This document shows, piece by piece, positions 59,011 to 64,000 of a stretch of 64,000 nt of DNA. Source of the stretch: Liolophura sinensis (lineage: Eukaryota > Mollusca > Polyplacophora > Chitonida > Chitonidae); the NCBI RefSeq assembly GCF_032854445.1, contig NC_088307.1, positions 18,426,017-18,490,016 on the forward strand, written 5' to 3'. The position numbers and the translations under genes are program-made. The notes under the pieces were generated by a model, which searched no databases, was not told where the DNA came from, and was given only the letters and a program-made list of their open reading frames with translations. Numbering within the stretch: the first letter of the stretch is position 1; every line of letters starts with the position of its first letter.

Positions 59011-59016
59011 AATAAA
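59011..59016 (+). terminator. DR1: Candidate poly(A) signal for DR1
   Basis: First AATAAA after the DR1 stop, about 1 kb downstream. Further AATAAA hexamers at 59766-59771 and 60144-60149 could give longer 3' UTRs. Confidence 0.4.
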
Positions 59017-60384
59017 AAGCTGACATTTTATATCCTTAATATGCAGTTTTTGAGTTACATCACTACGGCAACAGGGTGATGTCCCAGTGTAATTGATGTA
59101 GCGGCTTCACAGCAGAGGAGGGCTACTTCCCTTCCCTATCTTAACATAACATGGCAGTATTCGTGTTTAGGTTAAACTGCTGGCAGAATACAATCATTTT
59201 TTGCAAATATTGGGAACCCAACCTAAGAACATATTTCAGAAGATCAGTCTAATCTGGATTAAATAGTTTTCTATATTCTATATACGACCACATGGTAACA
59301 CTGGTAGATTGGGTGGAAACAGAGATAAAGAAGGTTGTGAGGATTCACCAAACTTATAGCTCAGGTTAAACAGGAATATTTACATGGTCGGTGGCAATTC
59401 TCTTTATCTAAACATTGAAAAGTTTGTTTTCAAAAAGATGGGTTTGGACACTTGAATGAGTTGTATACTTAGACCTTTCCCTGTGGCCTGACTTCTAGTT
59501 CATTGTTCCCCATACTGTGGTAAAGGGACAGTGCAAGATCATAGATGCTGTTCATCTGACAAATCTTCTTCCTTATTTCCGTTCTGCACACTGTGATTGT
59601 TTTCCATGCAAACCGTTGGGGGATACATTGATCTGTCACATATTGAAAAGGGTGTACTTTTGGACAGCTTAAGCTCTTTAATTAGAGGCCAAGTAACTCT
59701 CAGTGAATGGAGTAAAGGGGAGATAACTCTTTCGAGTTGATCTCTGTTTGTGAGGTACTAACAGCAATAAAATCGTTTATAGAGAGGTTGTATTCTTATA
59801 TACGCCTTAGTTTGCTCACACCTTGACAGCACCCAGGGTTTTTTTCTGTACGCACATTTTATTTTAGGTATAGTTCAGTAAAACTACTCAAAATGCCCCA
59901 CTCACTTATTGCCCAGTAGAGAGGTTTGGATGTTTATTAATGTATAACAATTTTTTTAAAATGACTGGAATAGATGAACTGTTTAATCCCAGGTTAGACT
60001 CAAAGGCTATATGTATCAGTAAGCAGTGGCCAGCTTTCTCTTTTGTAAATGGAGACGCTATTTTTGCAATGGTCGCAACCTACATGTTTTGATGCCATCA
60101 AGAATTTGAGTGTTGTTTTAATGTTAAGATTCTGCATGTTGAAAATAAATTGTGTATGAACTTAATGTTTCACTTAACAGTTTTTTTCACATTACAGTTT
60201 TTCAAAACAACTTTTTTTTTTTTACTGTAAAGCTGCTGCCCAGTGCTGGCTTTGCAGTATTATGGGTTGTCCTCTAAAGTGACTAGCTCTTGTTTGAATC
60301 CAGTTGCTTTCTTGCATGTATATTGTAACACATCCATCCAATAGAATAATACATATTGAGGCCTTAATAAAAATAACTGTCCAG

Positions 60385-60640
60385 TAAGTCCACCGTGGCC
60401 TTGGATGGTTAAGGTGCTGCCTCACTGCAACTCTCTGGCTATGGAATGCTGAGGTTAAATGTTCAAATCCTGCTCTTGATATTTCGTCTGCAGCTTAGGC
60501 AAGAGATTTTACATGTACCTGATGAAAGGGTGGGGGGTTACTCCAGTGTCACTTCTGTTTTCTGCATTTATTAACCTGGCTGTTATCATTGAAATGAAAA
60601 ATTTTGAGCACAGTGGTTATACTGCAGATTTTTGCCCCTA
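60385..60640 (+). mobile_element. Diverged tRNA-derived SINE, family S3
   Basis: Head CCGTGGCCTTGGATGGTTAA resembles an A box and GTTCAAATCC a B box. The body GGGTTACTCCAGTGTCACTT corresponds to the S3 body GTTTACTCTGGGCACTCCGG. Confidence 0.6.
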
Positions 60641-62228
60641 AAATCCATATTTGGTAATCAGATCAAATTTTCCAGAATAGCTGAAATTTTTCAGAAAATA
60701 CCACATTCATTTTTTAGAGTGTTAAACCGATTTTAAAGTTTTAAAAAGTTGTAATGTACTAATGCAGCCTGCATTATAAATTTTACGAACTTGTGTTCTT
60801 CATTTTGAACATTAACCTGTACACAAGACCAGGATGTTGTGATTTTCCTTAGGGAACTGGTCAGAGTGTCTCCTGGAACGCACTGTTTGTTTTTTTCCGC
60901 TCACCAACTATTTCAGTCATTCTTTCATCCTCATGTATATATTTATTTGATTGTTGTTTTACGTCGTCACATTTTACTGACACGACAGCGGCCAGGATTA
61001 TGGTGGGAGGAAAGCGGAGAGAGTCAGGTAGCTGGTACAAGATTGTTGACTATGGCGTTCGACAATAATCATGCGCTCATTAGGCCTACTTCAGTTGTAA
61101 TTATGCTTCACTGTGAACCTCATTACGGGGTCGAAGGTTGGGGGTGGGAGGGAGGGGCGTGGGGGGTGATGCAAATCATAGGTGATGGAAAAGCGATCAC
61201 CCTAGCCAAGAAATCGGGTGTGAACTTTTAATATTTGGTATGGTCCAGTTCACAGCCGAGATGATGTCCACAATAAAATCTCTGCATTGTGTCAGAGCCT
61301 TCCGACAAGCAAGTCTGCGCAACGAAAATTCCTACCAAGACATGTGTTTTATTGTTAAAGACACGTGAAGAATTATCTTAGGCCGGTACCAATGGTTACA
61401 ACACGTGCACAAATGTCTGCGCTTGGTACTGGCCATGCGTTAATAGGATTTAAGCGCTGTGTATCGAGTATGCAACGAACTTTACCGATGGGATGCCTAA
61501 ACAATAATAGGCCTACCATGTCAGTATCGGGGGCACAAGTCATCCCGGCCAAGGATATATATGTACATGCGGTGAATATAAGGCGTCCTTTAACCTGATT
61601 TTCGGGCTATCTTCACCGCCGATTATTGACGTAATCTAGTGTACGGTCATATCTCTAGGCCTACCCTCCGCAGAATCCACCTTCAACACCACAGAAACCC
61701 ATGTCGTGGAACATGTTGAGTTGAACACGTGTCCAGTTGCCGCTGATTGGCTGGCTGTCATGGCTGAGGCGATAGGCGATCCGAGGTTAAAGTTCTTGCT
61801 AGTCACACTCTATATTCGCCTGTATCCATCTTGCGACAGTGATCTTTGTTCTTCGTTGACGATCGATACGTTTTCATTTTTATAAGTAGCATTAATTTAG
61901 AATTATATTCCCCAGTGTTGCTGTGGAGGATGTTTGGATTTCCTGTAGATTTCTTCAAAATGTTATAAGATATATGAAAGGACATAGAACTTGCCTGGGG
62001 CGCCTTTTTATCTGCGGAAACTAGACATACAAGATGCACCAGTTAACCACGTGGTGGGAGGATACTCGCGCTCAATCCCGACCCTAGATTCACCCGCTCT
62101 CACGGTTCGTAAGCGTACTACTTACAGCACATTGTATTTATATATAATTAGGACAGAAGCTGTGATGTATATGAACTGTATCTGAGAGCTAAGACACGTG
62201 TCTTGTCGTGTATATTAGATCACGGTTA
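60641..62228. other. Flank with one S1 SINE fragment
   Basis: Besides the S1 piece at 60938-61028 there is a G-rich run at 61138-61168 and a short repeat-B-like GGGGCGCCTTTT at 61998. No gene recognised. Confidence 0.5.
60938..61028 (-). mobile_element. SINE S1 3' fragment, minus strand
   Basis: TATTTATTTGATTGTTGTTT, ACGACAGCGGCCAGGATTAT and GGTGGGAGGAAAG. Confidence 0.8.
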
Positions 62229-62281
62229 TTATTTATTTATGTATTTATTTGATAGGTGTTTTACGCCGTACTCAAGACTGC
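62229..62281 (-). mobile_element. SINE S1 tail fragment, minus strand
   Basis: TTATTTATTTATGTATTTAT and GATAGGTGTTTTACGCCGTA plus CTCAAGA. Confidence 0.78.
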
Positions 62282-62555
62282 TGTCACTGTTTGAAAGCGT
62301 ACTAGTTACAGCGCATGCGCCGCTCTACGTTCGCCGAGGTCAGTGCGGTCACTGTCATTAAGGAAGTGATGCCTGAAAACACAAAAACACTGCCTCAACC
62401 ATTGTTTGTAGTAATACTTTTACACACATGCATTCTCTTTATCTAAAGTGTGTATATACCTAATGATTCTAACCAACGCGTGAAAAAATTGTATTGATAA
62501 ATGCTGATTAAATATATTTCGCTAGGACACCACTGATGAGGTTAAAAAGTCTAAA

Positions 62556-62830
62556 AGGGGGGCCTCCGTGGCTCAGTTGGTTAGCGCGCTAGCACAGCGC
62601 AATGACCCAGGAGTCTGTCACCAATGCGGTCGCTGTGAGTTCAAGTCCAGCTCATGCTGGCTTCCTCTCCGGCCGTACGTGGGGAGGTCTTTTAGCAACC
62701 TGCGGATGGTCGTGGGTTTCCCAAGGGCTGTGCCAGGTTTCCACCCACCATAATGCTGGTCGCCGTCGTATAAGTGAAATATTCTTGAGTACGGCGTAAA
62801 ACACCAACCAAATAAATAAATAAATAAATA
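62556..62830 (+). mobile_element. SINE S1, intact, with perfect 11-bp target-site duplication
   Basis: GGGGGGCCTCCGTGGCTCAG head, GTTCAAGTCC B box, full body, tail ACGGCGTAAAACACCAACCA plus (AAAT)n. AAAAGTCTAAA flanks it at 62545-62555 and 62831-62841. It is the best reference copy of S1 in this window. Confidence 0.96.
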
Positions 62831-62841
62831 AAAAGTCTAAA

Positions 62842-63110
62842 CAAGCCTGCACAAAGGTGAAGCTTGTCGAGCGGTGACAGTCCGTACAGTCTATTGAAGA
62901 CAACTTTTTTCTCTAACAAATTGAATATTCATGGCGTCTGAAGACATATGCACAAAACTTCGTAAAGTTTATTGTTCTTTCTTTAGTAAATGCCGTCTAA
63001 GCTATAGCACCATTAGGTGATGAATGAAGAAGTTATACAAAAAAATACGATCAGTTTTTATCTTGTACGTTACGGTATACGTAGGGAAAGTTAGTAAATA
63101 TAAAAATGTA
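62842..63110. other. Spacer without recognised features
   Basis: Nothing identified. Confidence 0.5.
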
Positions 63111-63114
63111 CCGC

Positions 63115-63215
63115 ATAGAAAGTAAACCAGAGCAGCGACAGCAGTGTGAATACCGGTACCGTGAAATACAGCTCCTGTCAATTTACCTCGGTTAGGGTTT
63201 TATCCCAACAGCAGT
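63115..63215 (-). repeat. Interspersed repeat C, minus copy
   Basis: TAAACCAGAGCAGCGACAGC, CTGTCAATTTACCTCGGTTA and GGGTTTTATCCC, inverse of 40505-40690. Confidence 0.6.
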
Positions 63216-63304
63216 TCACGCGCCCCTTATATTTATTAGATGTCACTGTCCAGAATTACTCAAAATATTTTGTTATAGCAGCAATAACATTAGAACTTGC
63301 CAAA

Positions 63305-63495
63305 TGTACAAGGTTTACCTCAGGCACTCTGGTTTACCTCAGGCACTCCAGTTTACCCCGGGACACTGTGGTTTACCCCAGGCTCTCCGGTTTACCCCGG
63401 AGCACTCTGATTTACCCGTGGCATTCTGGTTTACCCGTGGTAGTCCGGTTTACCCGTGGCACTCCGGTTTGCTCCGGTTTACCTCAGGCACTCCA
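63305..63495. repeat. 18-20-bp minisatellite nested in an S3-like SINE
   Basis: About 10 units of GGTTTACCTCAGGCACTCT, the GTTTAC(T/C)C..GGCACTCCGG core of the S3 body repeated in tandem. It continues directly into the S3 3' end. Confidence 0.9.
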
Positions 63496-63597
63496 GTTTT
63501 CTCCACCCATGATAAAGCTGACCGCCATCGCATAAGAGAAAAGTCTTGAGTATTGCGTCAAACAACTATCAATCAATCATTCAATCAATCAATCAAT
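63496..63597 (+). mobile_element. SINE S3 3' end
   Basis: TTCTCCACCCATGATAAAGC, TGACCGCCATCGCATAAGAG and TTGCGTCAAACAACTATCAA followed by (TCAA)n. Confidence 0.8.
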
Positions 63598-64000
63598 TAT
63601 GCGAGGTGTTGTGTGAGAATGAATGAATGATTGTGGTTTTAGGCCACATTGCCATTATTTTCAGCCATGCCGTGGTGAATATTGTAGGAGAGATCTAGGG
63701 CATATTGTATACCGGTAGCGGACACCGCTAGTGTAACTTATTGCCGGCGACTTCATACACATTTATGTCCATTGCTCCATTAATTAAATCGCTTTCCAAA
63801 AAAAAATTTCCTACCTTCACTTGAAATACAACTATAATAAACTGTCAGGTCGTGCTAATAAACTGAAAACAGACTTTGTCTATACTAGGTGAAACCAGAT
63901 TTTGCGTATTAAGATGCGGGGCCGTTCCAGTTGAGCGAACAATAATAATAGTCCAATACACATCACCCTTCGATTATATTAAAATTCCGTACGCAATAAG
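63598..64000. other. Right edge, nothing recognised
   Basis: A short (ATGA)n run at 63617-63630; otherwise no feature. Confidence 0.5.

Larger units (their letters stand above)
58001..60380 (+). other. Probable DR1 3' UTR and downstream flank
   Basis: No ORF of note. It holds several AATAAA hexamers, a short (CTGA)n run near 58443 and one fold-back MITE. The low repeat content compared with the flanks fits a long transcribed 3' UTR. Confidence 0.45.

Overview
The window is eukaryotic nuclear DNA, most likely from a marine lophotrochozoan and probably a mollusc. Its genes carry spliceosomal introns, it holds a canonical metazoan DR1 (NC2-beta) gene, and its intergenic DNA is AT-rich. It is crowded with tRNA-derived SINEs whose tails end in either AAATAAAT runs or CACTCACTC runs, a style I associate with molluscan genomes. 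The phylum is an inference; no rRNA or mitochondrial marker is present.

Only three protein-coding genes can be supported. (1) A four-exon minus-strand gene (35848 down to 24672) encodes a secreted protein of about 570 residues. It has a signal peptide and a C-terminal papain-fold cysteine-peptidase-like domain of the C39/C10 (streptopain-like) type. All three splice junctions join in frame. (2) A single-exon minus-strand ORF of 892 residues (52439 down to 49761) looks like a conserved cytoplasmic protein with coiled coils, which I cannot name. (3) DR1 on the plus strand (53373-58000, three exons, 180 residues) starts head-to-head with gene 2 across a 933-bp shared promoter region.

By region: 1-24 kb has no gene I can support and consists of minisatellites, SINE copies and MITE-like elements. 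24-36 kb is the peptidase gene; its introns hold SINEs, a 5'-truncated LINE and several minisatellites. 36-44 kb is repeat-rich, with a 49-bp array, a 26-bp array and a 21-bp purine-rich array. 44-49.7 kb is AT-rich and contains the likely 3' UTR of gene 2. 52.4-60 kb is the DR1 locus with two SINEs and a strong 67-nt hairpin in intron 1, and a fold-back MITE in the 3' UTR. 60-64 kb is repeats again, including one textbook intact SINE with a perfect 11-bp target-site duplication.

The genes do not form an obvious pathway. The main points of interest are the peptidase gene whose stop codon lies inside a minisatellite, the DR1 intronic hairpin, two SINE subfamilies that appear to share head and tail but differ in the middle, and SINE insertions that split two minisatellite arrays.
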